This document shows positions 6,689 to 7,830 of a stretch of 7,830 bases of DNA, one piece after another. Origin of the DNA: Spirochaetia bacterium UBA5550 (lineage in GTDB: Bacteria; Spirochaetota; UBA4802; UBA5550); the NCBI GenBank assembly GCA_002425885.1, contig DINC01000208.1, positions 4,006 to 11,835 of the forward strand, written 5' to 3'. The notes under the pieces were generated by a model. It worked only from the letters and a program-made list of their open reading frames with translations, made no database searches and was not told the origin of the DNA. Each line of letters starts with the position of its first letter. Position 1 is the stretch's first letter. Made by a program: the position numbers and the translations under genes.

Positions 6689-7753
6689 TCAAACATTGAA
6701 TCTGAAATTAATTATATCACCGTCCTCAACAATATAATCTTTACCCATGACGTGAAATTTTCCTGACTTTTTGATCTCCTCTTCGCTGCCAAGCTCTATA
6801 AGATCATTATATTTCATCACCTCAGCCCGGATAAAACCTCTCTGTATATCGGAGTGGATTGCGCCCGCTGCTTCAGGAGCTGATGAACCTGAATGGATCT
6901 GCCACTGTCTCACTTCGTCCTTACCTACTGTGAAGAATGAGATGAGGCCCAATGTTTTCATAGCAAGAAAAGAGAGCGTGTTAAGAGCAGGTTCGCTGAT
7001 TCCGGCATCTGCCATAAATTCGTTCCGCTCCTCGTCGCTGTCAAGGGCTGAAATTTCAGCTTCAAGTTTTGCTGAAACCTGCATCACTTCAATCCCTGAC
7101 GGAGCAAGCGTGCTTTTAACTTTATCCATCAGTGATGTATCACGTATTGAATTATCGCCGACATTCAGTACAACAAGAATCTCCTTTGCTGTAATGAACG
7201 GGTAGCCGGAGAGTATTTTTTTTTCTTCTTCTGAAAGAGAGAATGAACGGAGGTGTTTGTCCGCTTCAAGGTGATTTTTCATCCTTGTGAGAAGTTCCTC
7301 CTCCACGTCAAGCTTGGCCTCTGCTTTACGCTTTCGAGCTGTCTCGATCCGCTCGAACCTTTTTTCAATGAAAATCAGATCATGCATTATGAGCTCTGAA
7401 TTAATCATTTCTATGTCCCGGACAGGATCAACAGAACCGCTTGCGTGGTAAACTGATTCATCCTCAAAAGCTCGTACTATATGGCAGAGCGCGTCCATCT
7501 TTGATATGTCAGTGAAAATCTTTCCGTCACGTATAGAGTCGCTTTCGATTTTCGGTAGAAGCTGAAGGTTAATCCGCGCCGGTACCTCCTTCTTCGGTTC
7601 GTACATCTTCACAAGCCGGTCAAACCGCTCATCCCTTATATTGGCCACTCCGGAGATAATTTTATCTCCGGACTCGGAGGGCTTTGACCCCGTGAGGAGT
7701 TCGTAAAGGCTTTTTTTCCCTGTCTGCGGGAGGCCTATTATTCCAAGTTCCAT
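6689..7753 (-). CDS. YchF-like P-loop protein (DUF933/TGS C-terminus) with degenerate nucleotide-binding site
   Basis: A member or paralogue of the Obg-related YchF family, whose typical members bind ATP or GTP and associate with ribosomes. The length (354) matches canonical YchF (about 363). The C-terminal TGS-like domain is well conserved: ISFFTVGKDEVRQWQIHSGS (271-290), APEAAGAIHSDIQRGFIRAE (292-311) and YIVEDGDIINFRFNV at the end. The segment SGSVDPVRDIEMINSEL (105-121) and the VSAKLEAEISALD motif (226-238) are also typical. The nucleotide site is not. G1 reads GLPQTGKKS (7-15), with Lys14 where Ser/Thr binds Mg. The usual G3 region (DIAGLVKGASKGEGLGN) is replaced by QLLPKIESDSIRDGKIF (64-80), and the G4 motif (NxxE in YchF) appears as NVGD (197-200). 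A charged coiled coil spans about 128-170. AGGAG (7759-7763) five bases before the ATG fixes the start. It may be a regulatory paralogue unable to hydrolyse nucleotide. I leave the symbol empty for that reason. Confidence 0.88.
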   Translation of the reverse strand: MELGIIGLPQTGKKSLYELLTGSKPSESGDKIISGVANIRDERFDRLVKMYEPKKEVPARINLQLLPKIESDSIRDGKIFTDISKMDALCHIVRAFEDESVYHASGSVDPVRDIEMINSELIMHDLIFIEKRFERIETARKRKAEAKLDVEEELLTRMKNHLEADKHLRSFSLSEEEKKILSGYPFITAKEILVVLNVGDNSIRDTSLMDKVKSTLAPSGIEVMQVSAKLEAEISALDSDEERNEFMADAGISEPALNTLSFLAMKTLGLISFFTVGKDEVRQWQIHSGSSAPEAAGAIHSDIQRGFIRAEVMKYNDLIELGSEEEIKKSGKFHVMGKDYIVEDGDIINFRFNV

Positions 7754-7830
7754 ATATGCTCCTGTTATGCTGCAATAAATTACAAAAATTAAAGCGAGTT
7801 AATAAAAAAATAATAATGAACGGTTATGAA

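Noticed and set aside
6771..7205. Plus-strand open frame of 144 codons opposite the YchF-like gene
   Set aside because: It is antisense to conserved TGS and SAK motifs, Ser-rich and without motif, so a shadow frame.

Overview
The window is ordinary chromosomal sequence from a Gram-negative-type bacterium with moderate to low GC and AT-rich intergenic DNA. Several traits suggest a spirochaete (Leptospira-like) or an FCB-group relative such as Bacteroidota or Ignavibacteria: six-helix membrane sensors on signalling outputs, a monofunctional aspartokinase ending in a Bacteroidota-like regulatory tail, and a DmdC-type acyl-CoA dehydrogenase. A consensus TTGACA promoter in front of the tRNA argues mildly against a classical Bacteroidota sigma factor. 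I cannot place the organism further by eye.

Layout. 2-1564 (+) is a membrane-anchored methyl-accepting chemotaxis-like protein at the window edge. 1565-2908 (-) is a membrane-anchored SpoIIE/RsbU-type serine phosphatase that meets it tail to tail with no base between the stop codons. 2909-3067 is a divergent intergenic region with a TATAAT box readable on both strands. 3068-4345 (+) is aspartate kinase, the first step of Lys/Thr/Met synthesis. 4366-6171 (-) is a long acyl-CoA dehydrogenase, convergent with the kinase across 20 bases. 6172-6688 has no protein gene. It holds the leader of the dehydrogenase gene, a decayed two-unit repeat of the CCACGGAGACACGGAG type (6288-6430), a Rho-independent terminator (6445-6474), tRNA-Asp(GUC) (6479-6552, -) with its own promoter (6584-6612), and a 15-bp AT-rich hairpin (6628-6661) that probably ends the next gene. 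6689-7753 (-) is a YchF/Obg-family protein with an intact C-terminal TGS-like domain but a degraded nucleotide-binding site. 7754-7830 is its AT-rich upstream region, where only a ribosome binding site is clear.

The genes do not form one pathway. Each gene looks like its own transcription unit, and the only suggestive grouping is the first two. Both put a six-helix membrane sensor of similar layout on a signalling output: a chemoreceptor-type coiled coil in one, a PP2C phosphatase of a partner-switching pathway in the other. I found no mobile element, CRISPR array, defence cassette or convincing novel multi-gene system. The best leads are the degenerate YchF paralogue, the paired six-helix sensors and the dispersed-type repeat beside the tRNA.
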